Origin: an uncultured Pseudokineococcus sp. | GTDB taxonomy: Bacteria > Actinomycetota > Actinomycetes > Actinomycetales > Quadrisphaeraceae | Length of the DNA stretch: 33,980 nt | Direction of reading: 5' to 3' | NCBI RefSeq assembly: GCF_947495735.1 | Contig: NZ_CANMAA010000023.1 | Coordinates: 1 to 33,980 of the forward strand | The notes under the pieces: model-generated | The model's input: the letters and a program-made list of their open reading frames with translations, nothing else | Told to the model about the DNA's origin: nothing | Databases searched by the model: none | Program-made: the position numbers and the translations under genes | Shown: piece by piece, positions 17,660 through 26,443 of the stretch | How positions within the stretch are numbered: the stretch's first letter is position 1 | Layout of the letters: each line of letters begins with the position of its first letter

Positions 17660-18330
17660 AAGGCGGGCCAGGGCGCGTCGGCCGGGCGCAGGCTGGCCCA
17701 GCCCTGCGCGCGGGAGGCGGCCGCGGCCAGGATCGCGACGACGGCGGTGGGGTTGTGCAGCCGGCCGGCGAGGACGGCGTCGCGGGCCTCGTCGAGGGGC
17801 ACCCAGCGGGTGAGCATCTGCGCCTCCTCGTGCTCGCGCTCGAAGCGGTCCTCCTCGTCCACCGGGGACAGGTCCCGCGCCAGGTACACGCGCAGGGCCT
17901 CGTCCGAGCCGCCCGGCGAGCTGTACCACTCGGCGAGGACGTCGTAGCGGCCGGCCACCAGGTCGGCCTCCTCGCGCAGCTCGCGCGCGGCGGCGTCCTG
18001 CGGCGCCTCGCCCTCCTCGTCGAGCAGCCCGGCCGGGACCTCCCACAGCTCGTGCCGCACGGGGTGGCGGTACTGGCGCAGCAGGAGCACGCGGTCCTGC
18101 TCGTCCAGGGCGAGGATGCCGACGGCGCCCGGGTGCACCACCTTGTCGCGCTGCACGGGCTCGTCCCCGCCGAGGTCGACGTGCTCGCTGGCGACGTCCC
18201 ACACCGCGCCCGAGAACACGACCTCGCGGTCGGTCACCGGGCGGGGGGCCAGCAGGTCCGCCAGCTCGCCGCCGTCGTCCTCGCCGCGAGCGCCCCGGCC
18301 ACCGCCGACCCGGGCGCCGGGGCCGCTCAC
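17641..18330 (-). CDS. NUDIX hydrolase, ADP-ribose pyrophosphatase type
   Basis: A 229-residue NUDIX hydrolase like M. tuberculosis Rv1700, which also sits beside pyrG and hydrolyses ADP-ribose. The box lies at about residues 108-132 as [25 protein letters not shown], with REUxEE intact. One extra residue precedes the first Glu, and Asp replaces the usual glycine near the end. [17 protein letters not shown] before it and [20 protein letters not shown] after it are the standard ADPRase flanks. The first ~30 residues are Gly-rich. The GTG overlaps the pyrG stop by four bases. The stop lies in a 16-bp repeat array, and the C-terminal DDRRD belongs to it. It is the last gene of the long minus-strand unit. 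Confidence 0.93.
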   Translation of the reverse strand: MSGPGARVGGGRGARGEDDGGELADLLAPRPVTDREVVFSGAVWDVASEHVDLGGDEPVQRDKVVHPGAVGILALDEQDRVLLLRQYRHPVRHELWEVPAGLLDEEGEAPQDAAARELREEADLVAGRYDVLAEWYSSPGGSDEALRVYLARDLSPVDEEDRFEREHEEAQMLTRWVPLDEARDAVLAGRLHNPTAVVAILAAAASRAQGWASLRPADAPWPAFDDRRD

Positions 18331-20048
18331 GCGAGCACCTCGTCGACCTCGACGAGCCGCTCCTCGCGCTGGCGCGCGACGGCCGCCTCGACGAGGCCGG
18401 CGAAGAGCGGGTGCGCGCGCGTGGGGCGCGAGCGGAACTCCGGGTGGGCCTGCGTGCCCACGTAGAAGGGGTGGACCTCGCGCGGGAGCTCGACGAACTC
18501 CACCAGGGCCCGGTCGGGCGACTGGCCGGAGACGACGAGGCCGGTGGACTCGAGCTGCTCGCGGTAGTCGTTGCTGACCTCGTAGCGGTGGCGGTGCCGC
18601 TCGTGGACGAGCTCGCTGCCGTACACGCCCGCGACCACCGACCCCGGGGTCAGCGCCGCCGGGTACAGCCCGAGCCGCATGGTCCCGCCGAGGTCGCCGG
18701 CGCCCTCGACGAAGGCCTTCTGCTCCTCCATCGTCGCGATGACCGGGTGCGGCGTGGACGGGTCGAACTCCGAGCTGGACGCCCCCTCGAGCCCGGCGAC
18801 CGAGCGGGCGTGCTCGATGACCATGCACTGCAGGCCCAGGCACAGGCCCAGGGTCGGGACCTTGTTGGTGCGGGCCCACGTCAGGGCGCCGAGCTTGCCC
18901 TCGATGCCGCGCACGCCGAAGCCGCCCGGCACGCACACGGCGTCCACCCCGGCCAGCGCCCGGCGGGCCCCCTCGGGACTCGCGCACTCGTCGGAGGCGA
19001 CCCACTGCAGGACGACGCGCGCGTCGGCCGCGAAGCCGCCGGCGCGCAGCGCCTCGGTGACCGAGAGGTAGGCGTCGGGCAGGTCGATGTACTTGCCCAC
19101 GAGCGCCACCCGCACGGTGTGGCGCGGTGCGTGGACGCGCTCCAGGAGCCGGTCCCACTCGCTCCACTCGACGTCGCGGAAGGGCAGGCCGAGGCGCTGG
19201 ACGATGTAGGCGTCCAGCCCCTCGGCGTGCAGGACCTTCGGGATGTCGTAGATGGACGGCGCGTCGACGGCCGTCGCGACGGCGGCCTCGTCGACGTCGC
19301 AGCTGTTGGCGATCTTGCGCTTGATGCCCTCGGGGATCGGCCGGTCGGAGCGGCAGACGATCGCGTCGGGCTGGATGCCGATGTTGCGCAGCGCCGCCAC
19401 CGAGTGCTGCGTCGGCTTCGTCTTCAGCTCCCCGCTGGGGCCGATGTAGGGCACGAGGGAGACGTGCACGAAGAAGACGTCGTCGCGCCCGACGTCGCGG
19501 CGCACCTGCCGGGCGGCCTCGAGGAACGGCAGCGACTCGATGTCGCCGACGGTCCCGCCGACCTCGGTGATGATCACGTCGGGCGCGGGCTCGCCGTCGG
19601 GGCCGGGGACCGCCTTGGCGCGCATGCGCGCCTTGATCTCGTCGGTGATGTGCGGGATGACCTGCACCGTGTCGCCGAGGTACTCCCCGCGGCGCTCCTT
19701 GGCGATGACCTCGGAGTAGACCTGGCCGGTCGTGATGTTCGCGGCCGCGTCGAGGTCCACGTCGAGGAAGCGCTCGTAGTGGCCGATGTCGAGGTCGGTC
19801 TCCGCGCCGTCGTCGGTGACGAAGACCTCGCCGTGCTGGAACGGGTTCATCGTCCCGGGATCGACGTTGAGGTACGGGTCCAGCTTCTGCATGGACACCC
19901 GCAGGCCACGGGCCCGCAGGAGGTGACCGAGGCTGGAGGCCGTCAGTCCCTTCCCCAGGGACGACGCCACCCCCCCGGTGACGAAGATGTGCCGCGTGCC
20001 GCTGCCGCTGAGCGCGCTGCCTGACCGGGAGAGACCGCGTTCCACCAC
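18327..20048 (-). CDS. pyrG: CTP synthase (glutamine-hydrolysing)
   Basis: A 573-residue CTP synthase, which aminates UTP to CTP using ATP and glutamine. The N-terminal amidoligase domain opens with [18 protein letters not shown], the P-loop, and carries [11 protein letters not shown] and [14 protein letters not shown]. The C-terminal glutaminase has the nucleophile Cys403 in GLCLGLQ and His-Glu in QAHPEF. The GTG at 20048 (or the adjacent GTG at 20045) is chosen because GAGG lies about five bases upstream and the upstream gene ends only 14 bases before. This gives an N-terminal extension of about 18 residues over the usual start. It is co-transcribed with the glycosyltransferase upstream, and a TAGCGT motif next to the start may provide an internal promoter. 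Confidence 0.97.
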   Translation of the reverse strand: MVERGLSRSGSALSGSGTRHIFVTGGVASSLGKGLTASSLGHLLRARGLRVSMQKLDPYLNVDPGTMNPFQHGEVFVTDDGAETDLDIGHYERFLDVDLDAAANITTGQVYSEVIAKERRGEYLGDTVQVIPHITDEIKARMRAKAVPGPDGEPAPDVIITEVGGTVGDIESLPFLEAARQVRRDVGRDDVFFVHVSLVPYIGPSGELKTKPTQHSVAALRNIGIQPDAIVCRSDRPIPEGIKRKIANSCDVDEAAVATAVDAPSIYDIPKVLHAEGLDAYIVQRLGLPFRDVEWSEWDRLLERVHAPRHTVRVALVGKYIDLPDAYLSVTEALRAGGFAADARVVLQWVASDECASPEGARRALAGVDAVCVPGGFGVRGIEGKLGALTWARTNKVPTLGLCLGLQCMVIEHARSVAGLEGASSSEFDPSTPHPVIATMEEQKAFVEGAGDLGGTMRLGLYPAALTPGSVVAGVYGSELVHERHRHRYEVSNDYREQLESTGLVVSGQSPDRALVEFVELPREVHPFYVGTQAHPEFRSRPTRAHPLFAGLVEAAVARQREERLVEVDEVLA

Positions 20049-20056
20049 GGACCTCG

Positions 20057-20062
20057 ACGCTA
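20057..20062 (-). promoter_or_regulatory. possible internal -10 box ahead of pyrG
   Basis: TAGCGT on the minus strand, overlapping the stop codon of the glycosyltransferase gene (TGATAGCGT), lies eight bases before the pyrG GTG. It would give a leaderless or nearly leaderless pyrG mRNA. The presence of a GAGG ribosome site in the same gap makes it ambiguous. Confidence 0.3.
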
Positions 20063-21334
20063 TCAGCGCTCCCGCCCGCCCGGGGACGCGCCACCCCGTT
20101 CGGCGGCGAGCCGCGCGTAGCGGTCGAGCCAACCGCGCAGGACGTCCTGGGGCCCCGGCAGCGCGGTGAACGCCTCGCGCGAGGCCCGCCCGGCGCGCTC
20201 GCGCGCCACCGGGTCCTCGAGCAGCGCCGCCACGGCGCCCGCCAGGGCCCGGTCGTCGCCCACGGGCACCAGGGACCCCACCCCCTCGAGCAGGTCGGGG
20301 AGCCCGCCGGTGCGCGGGGCGACCACCGGCAGGCCGGCGGCCATGGCCTCCTGGACGGCCAGCGACCGCGCCTCCCACGTGCTCGCGAGGGCGAAGACGT
20401 CCGCCCTCGCCAGCAGCGCCGGCACGTCCGAGCGCGCCCCGAGCAGGCGGACCGGAGCCCCCAGCTCCGCCACGAGCCGGCGGACCCCGCGCTCCACGCC
20501 CGGCTCGCCGTCGCCGACGACGCACCACACCACGGGGGGCCCCCCGTCGCCCCCGGGCCCGCGGAGGCGGGCCGCCGCCCGCACCAGCGTGGGCAGGTCC
20601 TTCTGCGGCGCCAGGCGGCTCACGGTCAGCACGACGAGCGTGCCGGGGGCCAGGTCCTCCAGGCCGGCGGGCGGTGGCGCGGGGACCGGTCCGCCGCGCT
20701 CCCGGCCCCCGTCCGCCGCGCGGTCCGGGACGGCCACGGGGGTGACCTGCGGGCCGCGCGCCCCGAGGTCGGCCGCGCGGTCGACGAGGTCGCCCGAGGC
20801 GCCGGTGAGCAGGTCCGCGCCCCGGGCCTGCAGGCGCTCCGCGACGGCGAGGAGGCGACGGGACGCGCTCCGCGGGGACCCGAGGACGGCGTTGTGCCAG
20901 GTCACGACGACGGCGGGACGACGCCGGGCGCCGTCGTCCCCGCGCGGGGCTCGTCGACCGGGGCCTCCCCCGGCGAGCAGCACCGCCAGCACCCCGGCCT
21001 GGTGGCCGTGCGCGTGCACGACGTCGGCGTCGCGCAGGAGGCGCCGGAGGTGGCGAAGGCGCCGCAGCGCCTCCAGGGGGCGCCGCGGGTGCGGCCAGAG
21101 CCGCAGGACGGGGACGCCCCGACGCCCGGTCTCCTCCCCCGCTCCCGGAACCTCGTCCCGCTCGAGGTCGGCGACCGCCCGCGCCGCGGCGGCCAGCCGG
21201 TCCCAGCGGTCGGCGGTGGCGGCGCTCGTGGCCACGACCACGTGCACGCCCGCGCCGGCGAGGCCCTCGGCGAGCTCGGCCACGTGGCCCGCGATGCCTC
21301 CCGTGGCGTGCCCGGCGACCAGGACCACCCTCAT
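20063..21334 (-). CDS. GT4-family glycosyltransferase
   Basis: A 423-residue GT-B fold glycosyltransferase. The N-terminus has the acceptor-side glycine loop [22 protein letters not shown] and [14 protein letters not shown]. The C-terminal domain begins at [25 protein letters not shown], and its sugar-nucleotide site contains the E-x7-E motif in [31 protein letters not shown]. Donor and acceptor cannot be read. The ATG overlaps the MurJ-like stop (ATGA), and its own stop is 14 bases before pyrG. Together with the WecA-like and MOP proteins just upstream it suggests assembly of a lipid-linked glycan at the membrane. This step is inference. Confidence 0.9.
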   Translation of the reverse strand: MRVVLVAGHATGGIAGHVAELAEGLAGAGVHVVVATSAATADRWDRLAAAARAVADLERDEVPGAGEETGRRGVPVLRLWPHPRRPLEALRRLRHLRRLLRDADVVHAHGHQAGVLAVLLAGGGPGRRAPRGDDGARRRPAVVVTWHNAVLGSPRSASRRLLAVAERLQARGADLLTGASGDLVDRAADLGARGPQVTPVAVPDRAADGGRERGGPVPAPPPAGLEDLAPGTLVVLTVSRLAPQKDLPTLVRAAARLRGPGGDGGPPVVWCVVGDGEPGVERGVRRLVAELGAPVRLLGARSDVPALLARADVFALASTWEARSLAVQEAMAAGLPVVAPRTGGLPDLLEGVGSLVPVGDDRALAGAVAALLEDPVARERAGRASREAFTALPGPQDVLRGWLDRYARLAAERGGASPGGRER

Positions 21335-23172
21335 GCCCGCTCCCCTCGCCGCTCTCCGTCGTCCCGTCCGGCCCCGTCGTCCCGCCCCGGGGCCTCGTCC
21401 GGCCCCGGGGCACCGTCCGGCCCCGGGGCACCGTCCGGCGCCGGCGCGCCCTCGGTCCCGGGCGCCGGGGCCCCGCGCCCACCGTGCCGCACGCCGACCG
21501 CGCCGCGCAGGCGGGCGGTCGCCGCGGTGGCCGCCCGCCGGTCGAGCAGCGCCACGAGCACGGCCACGACCAGGCCGGCCGCGACGGCGCCGCCCGCGGC
21601 CGCCAGGACGGCGCCCGGGGCCGAGCGCCCCCACTCCCTCAGCAGCGCGTCGACGCCCACCCTCCCGACCACGGCGCCCACGAGCCCGGCCGCCGTCGAG
21701 GCGGCCAGCGTCCGGCCGACGCCCTCGAGCGCCCGCGGGCCCGCAGCGACCCGCAGCGCTCGCAGCAGGAGGGCCGCGGCGACCACCATCCCGACGCTCG
21801 TCCCGGCGGCCAGGGCCACCAGGCGCGCGCTCCCCGGGAGGGCGGCGGCCAGCGCCACCTCCGCGACCACGACGACGAGCCACCCGGCCACGGTCGCCGT
21901 CGCGGCCGCGCGGCCCCGCTCCAGCGCGTAGAGGGCCCGCCCGACGTGGGCGACGAGGGCGAGGCCCAGCAGGGACGGCGCCACGGCGGTGACGGCCGCG
22001 GAGACGACGGCGTAGGCCGTGCTCGAGCCGCCCGGTCCTCCGGGCGCGCCGGCGCCCGCAGGGCCGTCCGGGCCGCCGCCGGCGTCGATCCCCGCGTAGA
22101 AGACCTGCACGGCGGGGGCGACGGCGACCAGCAGCGCCGCGCCGAGCAGCGCGACGAGGACGACGGCGCGCGTGCTCGTCGCGGCGGTCCGCGCGTAGCC
22201 GGCGGTGTCGCCGCGCGCGGCCAGGTCGGCGAGCCGGGGGAAGGCGCTGGTGGCGAGCGGGACGGCGAGCACGGCGTAGGGCAGGAAGGAGACCGGCTGC
22301 ACGACCTGGACGAAGACGCTGAAGGAGCCGGGAGCCGGGTCCCCGAGCCGCCCTCCGAGCAGGAGCGCCGTGAGGACGGCCGCCTGCTGGGCGAGCAGCG
22401 CCAGCAGGCCGGCGGCCGCGAGGCTGCGGGCCCGGCGCAGGACGCCCGGCGGGAAGCGCAGCGTGGGCCGCGGCCGCAGCCCGCTCGCGAGGACCGGTCC
22501 CAGCAGCGGCAGCGTCAGGACCGCCACACCGAGGGTGGTCCCCCCGGCGAGCACGGCGAGAGCCGCGGCCCCCGGGTCCGCGGCGGCTCCGGGGCCGTCC
22601 GCCCCCCGTCCCGCCAGCCGCGCGTAGAGCAGGTAGGCCCCGACGACGACGACGCTCGAGAGCAGGGGGGTGAGCGCGGGCCAGGCGAAGCGGCGCTGGG
22701 CCTGCAGCGCACCGGTGAGGACCACGCCGAGCCCGTACAGGACGACCTGGGGCGCGAAGACGACGAGCATCAGGGCGACGAGCGCCCGCTGGTCGGCGAG
22801 GTCGTCCCCCGGGCGCAGGAGGTGCGACAGCGGCCCGGCCAGCGCCGCCACGGCGCACGCCGCGGGCACGAGCAGGACCAGCGTCCAGCCCAGCAGCGCG
22901 CCGACGACCCGGTCGGCGCCGCTGCGGTCGCCCCGCCCCAGCGGCCCGGCGAGCAGCGGCACCACCGCACCGGCGAGGGCGCCGCCCGCCACGACCTCGA
23001 AGAGCACGTTGGGCACCGTGTTCGCGGCGTTGTACGCCTCGCCCACGGCCGTCGTGTTGCCGACGCCGGCGGTGAAGACGAGCCCTCGCAGGAAGCCCGC
23101 GACGCGGGCCAGGACGGTCAGTCCCGCGATGAGGGCGGCCGCGCCCAGGAGGCCGCGGCCGAGACCCCTCAC
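21331..23172 (-). CDS. MurJ/MviN-like MOP-superfamily flippase
   Basis: A 613-residue membrane protein with about 14 membrane segments of the MOP superfamily, which includes the lipid II flippase MurJ. The opening [25 protein letters not shown] is family-typical, and Arg23 and Arg29 match Arg18 and Arg24 of E. coli MurJ. The position of the essential Arg52 reads [12 protein letters not shown] (Phe58) and Asp39 appears as Glu45, so lipid II may not be the cargo. A Gly/Pro-rich loop lies near residues 365-385. The last ~49 residues are a hydrophilic hexapeptide-like repeat (GAPGPD) encoded by 18-bp units, then a charged RDDG tail. GTG overlaps the upstream stop (GTGA), and the stop overlaps the glycosyltransferase ATG (ATGA). 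Confidence 0.87.
   Translation of the reverse strand: MRGLGRGLLGAAALIAGLTVLARVAGFLRGLVFTAGVGNTTAVGEAYNAANTVPNVLFEVVAGGALAGAVVPLLAGPLGRGDRSGADRVVGALLGWTLVLLVPAACAVAALAGPLSHLLRPGDDLADQRALVALMLVVFAPQVVLYGLGVVLTGALQAQRRFAWPALTPLLSSVVVVGAYLLYARLAGRGADGPGAAADPGAAALAVLAGGTTLGVAVLTLPLLGPVLASGLRPRPTLRFPPGVLRRARSLAAAGLLALLAQQAAVLTALLLGGRLGDPAPGSFSVFVQVVQPVSFLPYAVLAVPLATSAFPRLADLAARGDTAGYARTAATSTRAVVLVALLGAALLVAVAPAVQVFYAGIDAGGGPDGPAGAGAPGGPGGSSTAYAVVSAAVTAVAPSLLGLALVAHVGRALYALERGRAAATATVAGWLVVVVAEVALAAALPGSARLVALAAGTSVGMVVAAALLLRALRVAAGPRALEGVGRTLAASTAAGLVGAVVGRVGVDALLREWGRSAPGAVLAAAGGAVAAGLVVAVLVALLDRRAATAATARLRGAVGVRHGGRGAPAPGTEGAPAPDGAPGPDGAPGPDEAPGRDDGAGRDDGERRGERA
21397..21450. repeat. 18-bp coding repeat at the 3' end of the MurJ-like gene
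   Basis: Two exact copies of GTCCGGCCCCGGGGCACC (21397-21414 and 21415-21432) and a diverged third (21433-21450) encode repeated GAPGPD hexapeptides. Weaker copies flank them. The array lies 65-120 bases before the stop. Confidence 0.85.
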
Positions 23173-24086
23173 GACCCGGGGGTCGTGGCGGCGGCGCCCG
23201 GAGGTGGTCCGGTGGGGTCGTCCGGCGGCGCGGGCGCGGCGGGGCGCCCGAGCCGGTCCAGCTCGCGCAGGACCGGCGTGGCCTCGATGACGCGGGTGAA
23301 GCTCACGCGCTCGGAGGCCGCCGTCAGGGCGAGGACGGCGGCGAGGACCGCCCCGCGGGCCGGGCGGGAGCGGGTCCGGGTCAGCAGGGCCGCGCCGAGC
23401 AGGGCCCCGGCGGCGTTGGCCCCGCAGTCGCCGAGCATGCCGCGCTCGCGCAGGTCGGGGACGAGCAGGACGGCGGCGGCCCCCGCCCCGGCCGCCGCCA
23501 GCGGGCCGCCCGGGCGCGAGCCCGGGACGCCGGTCCCGCCCACGAGGTGGCCCAGGACGAGAGCGGCCTTCAGCGCCCGTCCGGGCCGCAGGTCCAGCAG
23601 GTTCACCAGGTTGGCGCTCCCGGCGACGAGCGCACCGGCCACGAGCCGGTCGGCGGCGGCGCGGGCCGTGCCCCCGTCCCCCCGGGGGCCGTCGACGAGC
23701 GCCGCCCCGACGAGGCCGCCGAGGCCGATCCCCAGCACCTTGAGGCCGCCCGTGGTCAGCCGGCCGGAGGCCAGCGCGCCCAGGTGCCCTCGCAGGCCGC
23801 GGGCCTGCGAGGACCCGACGAGGTCGTCCACCGCCCCGAGGGCCGCAGCGACTCCCGTGGCCAGCGCCGCACCGGCGCGCACGCGGCCCGGCAGGGGCGC
23901 GGCCGCGACCCCGGCGAGGGCCCCCAGCGCCAGGGCCGGTCCCTCCAGCAGCGTCAGCGGACGCCCGCGGTGGTTGGTCCGCTCCCAGCGCGCCCCGGCG
24001 GCGGTGCCGCGCGCGCTCCGGGCCGCGGCCCACGCCCCGGCCGAGCACACCGCGGCGGCGACCGCCGGGGTGGCGCGCGGGCTCAC
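23169..24086 (-). CDS. WecA/MraY-superfamily protein with altered motif
   Basis: A 305-residue polytopic membrane protein resembling polyprenyl-phosphate sugar-1-phosphate transferases. It keeps GAVDDLVG (Asp87-Asp88), KGLRGHLGAL-like RGLRGHLGALASGRLTTGGLKVLG and GDCGAN (Asp220), which correspond to magnesium and catalytic sites. The usual NxxNxxDGxDGL is instead NLVNLLDLRPGRALK at about 159-173, so the second aspartate is lost and an arginine pair appears. The C-terminal EATPVLRELDRLGR block is one I associate with homologues near recN, from memory. The MraY histidine motif is absent. Whether it is an active transferase, and on which sugar, is unknown. It overlaps both neighbours by GTGA. 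The last 25 residues are Pro/Gly-rich. Confidence 0.8.
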   Translation of the reverse strand: MSPRATPAVAAAVCSAGAWAAARSARGTAAGARWERTNHRGRPLTLLEGPALALGALAGVAAAPLPGRVRAGAALATGVAAALGAVDDLVGSSQARGLRGHLGALASGRLTTGGLKVLGIGLGGLVGAALVDGPRGDGGTARAAADRLVAGALVAGSANLVNLLDLRPGRALKAALVLGHLVGGTGVPGSRPGGPLAAAGAGAAAVLLVPDLRERGMLGDCGANAAGALLGAALLTRTRSRPARGAVLAAVLALTAASERVSFTRVIEATPVLRELDRLGRPAAPAPPDDPTGPPPGAAATTPGS

Positions 24087-25069
24087 CCCTCACCCCCGCC
24101 GGGCTCGCCCCGGGCGGGCAGCGCGGGCAGCGCGGCGCTGGCGCCCTGCTCCGAGCCGTACTGCCCGGCGCCCCCGTCGAGCTGCTCGCGCAGCGCGAGC
24201 GCGGCGGCGAGGGAGCCCGCCGGCGAGTCCGCGTCGTCCACGCCGCTCACCTGCGCCGCGAGCTCGTCGCCGCGCAGGACGGCCAGCGCGCCGTCGGGGT
24301 CCGCGGCCGTGGCGGGCCCCGCGAGGACGACGGCCCCGCTGGCCTCCTCCAGCGCCGCGAGCAGGGCCAGCTCGGCCGCCGAGCGCGACGCGAGCCACGC
24401 CTCGTCCCCGGTCCCCGGCTGGTCCGCCACCCCCGGGGCCACGACGAGCGCGCTGCCCGCGCGCAGCGCCGGGTCGCCCTCCACCGACACGAGGTCCGCC
24501 TCCGCGAGCGCCTCGAGGGCCTCCGGGCCGGCGACCGAGGCCGTGCCGCTCAGCACCGGGCCCTGCACCGCCACCGCGTCGGCCAGCGCCGCGGCGAGCA
24601 CGACCGGGACGCCGACCTCGTCGGCGGCGAGCGGTGACAGGGAGCGCTCCGGCAGGGCGGCCGCGACCTCCTCGCGCTGGGCGGAGGCCTCCGGGGAGAC
24701 CCACTGCCGCTCGACCCGCACGACGCCGCTGACCGAGCCGGCGGCGTCCTCGACGGCGTCGGCCAGGTCGGCGACCACCTCGGGGTCCGCCCCGGGGAGG
24801 GCGACGACGACCGTGCTCGTGCCGGCCAGCGCCTGGCCCGCGACGACGGGCGCGACCGAGGCCAGCGCGTCGTCGCGCGCGGCGAGCTGGGCCGAGAGGT
24901 CGTCCACCTGCGACTGCAGCTGGAGGCGGTCCTCGCGCAGGAGGTCCACCTGGCTCGTCAGCGTGTCGCCGATGGAGTCGCGCAGGGGTCCCGCGCCGAG
25001 GACCACGCCGATCGCCAGCGCGAGGAACACGCCGACGAGCGAGACGAGGTGGTACCGGAAGTCGATCAC
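24083..25069 (-). CDS. mctB: MctB-family copper transporter protein
   Basis: A 328-residue homologue of M. tuberculosis MctB (Rv1698), an envelope protein linked to copper export or copper resistance, annotated as copper transporter. It opens with the signature MIDFRYHLVSLVGVFLALAIGVVLGAGPL, a membrane anchor at about residues 8-28. A coiled coil follows (about 36-70, VDLLREDRLQLQSQVDDLSAQL) and then a large Ala/Val/Leu-rich extracytoplasmic domain. No clear Cys/His/Met copper site is visible, so the copper role rests on family knowledge. GTG at 25069 gives the canonical MIDFRYH start with GGGAG about eight bases upstream. It lies 70 bases after steA and overlaps the next gene by GTGA. Confidence 0.9.
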   Translation of the reverse strand: MIDFRYHLVSLVGVFLALAIGVVLGAGPLRDSIGDTLTSQVDLLREDRLQLQSQVDDLSAQLAARDDALASVAPVVAGQALAGTSTVVVALPGADPEVVADLADAVEDAAGSVSGVVRVERQWVSPEASAQREEVAAALPERSLSPLAADEVGVPVVLAAALADAVAVQGPVLSGTASVAGPEALEALAEADLVSVEGDPALRAGSALVVAPGVADQPGTGDEAWLASRSAAELALLAALEEASGAVVLAGPATAADPDGALAVLRGDELAAQVSGVDDADSPAGSLAAALALREQLDGGAGQYGSEQGASAALPALPARGEPGGGEG

Positions 25070-25139
25070 CTGGGGGCTCCCGAGAGGGGTCGCGCCCGCC
25101 GAGCGGCCGGCGGGGTGGTCGGCCCGGCCGCGCCCGGGC

Positions 25140-26333
25140 TCACCCGGACCACGAGCGCACCGGGGAGAGCAGGAGGTCGAGCTGGGCGCCGAGCAGCGCC
25201 ACGAGCGTCTGCCCCGCGGAGGTCGACAGGAGCGCCACCAGCAGCGCCAGCAGGCCGGCCATGATGAGCGCGACGACCTGGGCCGTGGAGATGCGCTGGC
25301 GGTACAGCCGGGAGACGCCCTTGGCGTCGACCAGCTTGCCGCCCACGCGCAGGCGGGTGAGGAAGCTGCTGGCCATGCCGGCCCGGCCCTTGTCGAGGAA
25401 CTCCACGAGGGTCGCGTGGGTGCCCACCGCGACGATCAGCTCCGCGCCGCTGTCGTCCGCGAGCATCATCGCGACGTCCTCGCTCGTGCCGGTGGCGGGG
25501 AAGACGACCGGCTCGACGCCCAGGGCGCGCACGCGCTCCAGCCCCGGCGCCCGCCCGTCCCGGTAGGCGTGCACGACGATCTCCGCCCCGCTGGTCAGCG
25601 CCGCGTCGGAGACGGAGTCCATGTCCCCGACGACCATGTCCAGGGCGTGCCCCGCCTCCAGCACGGCGTCCGCGCCGCCGTCCACGCCGATCAGGACGGG
25701 GCGGTACTCGCGGATGTAGGGCCGCAGCGTGGCCAGGTCCTCGCGGTAGTGGTAGCCGCGCACGACGACCAGCGCCTGGCGACCTGCGAACGAGGTCCGG
25801 ACGTCCGGGACGCCCACCCCGTCCAGGAGCAGCTCCTTCTCCCGGAGCATGTACTCCATCGTGTTCGCGGCGAAGGCCTCCAGCTGGGCGCTCAGCCCCT
25901 CGCGGGCCGCCTCCATGGCGGCGGCCACGGTCGCCGGGCTCTGGCGCACGCCGGTGGCGACCTCGCGCTCGCCCTCGTCGGTCACCAGCAGCAGGCGGTC
26001 GCCGTCCACCCGGACGACCTGGCCCTCGTGCAGCGCCCCCAGGACGTCCGCGCCCACCCGGTCCAGCAGGACGACGCCGGCGTCGAGGAGGATCTGCGGG
26101 CCGAGGTTGGGGTAGCGCCCGGAGGTGCTGGCCGCCGCGTTGACGACGGCCGACGGGCGCGCGGCCACGAGGGCGTCGGCGGCCACGCGGTCGATGTCCT
26201 CGTGGTCGACCAGGGCCACGTCGCCGGGCTGGAGCCGCTTGGTGAGGTCCTTCGTGCGGCGGTCCAGGCGCAGGACGCCCCCGGCGGCGGGTGAGCCGGG
26301 CGTCCCGGGGCGCCGGCGCAGGACTCGTCTCAT
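25140..26333 (-). CDS. steA: putative cytokinetic ring protein SteA
   Basis: A 397-residue protein of the SteA family, named in Corynebacterium for a role with SteB in septal wall synthesis. The N-terminal half has LRLDRRTKDLTKRLQPGDVALVDHEDIDRVAADALVAARP. The middle is a thiamine-pyrophosphokinase-like Rossmann domain with IGVDGGADAVL and VVGDMDSVSDAALTSG, where GDxDS is the typical metal loop. A single C-terminal membrane helix (about 350-375, AQVVALIMAGLLALLVALLST) anchors it. ATG 26333 is preferred, with GGGAG some eleven bases upstream. GTG 26351 would add six residues and has no ribosome site. Position between recN and mctB matches Rv1697. Confidence 0.92.
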   Translation of the reverse strand: MRRVLRRRPGTPGSPAAGGVLRLDRRTKDLTKRLQPGDVALVDHEDIDRVAADALVAARPSAVVNAAASTSGRYPNLGPQILLDAGVVLLDRVGADVLGALHEGQVVRVDGDRLLLVTDEGEREVATGVRQSPATVAAAMEAAREGLSAQLEAFAANTMEYMLREKELLLDGVGVPDVRTSFAGRQALVVVRGYHYREDLATLRPYIREYRPVLIGVDGGADAVLEAGHALDMVVGDMDSVSDAALTSGAEIVVHAYRDGRAPGLERVRALGVEPVVFPATGTSEDVAMMLADDSGAELIVAVGTHATLVEFLDKGRAGMASSFLTRLRVGGKLVDAKGVSRLYRQRISTAQVVALIMAGLLALLVALLSTSAGQTLVALLGAQLDLLLSPVRSWSG

Positions 26334-26443
26334 CGTCGGTGATGCTCCCACGCCGACCGCTCGGCGCGTGCCCGCCCCGCCCGGGGGCGCCCCCGCGAGT
26401 CCTGGTGCGCGGGAGGACCCACCGGGGGCGCGAGGACGTCGCC

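Noticed and set aside
18327-21482. Extended pyrG reading of over 1000 codons
   Set aside because: Upstream of the GTG pair at 20048 it overlaps the glycosyltransferase gene in another frame and reads as low-complexity Arg/Pro/Gly.
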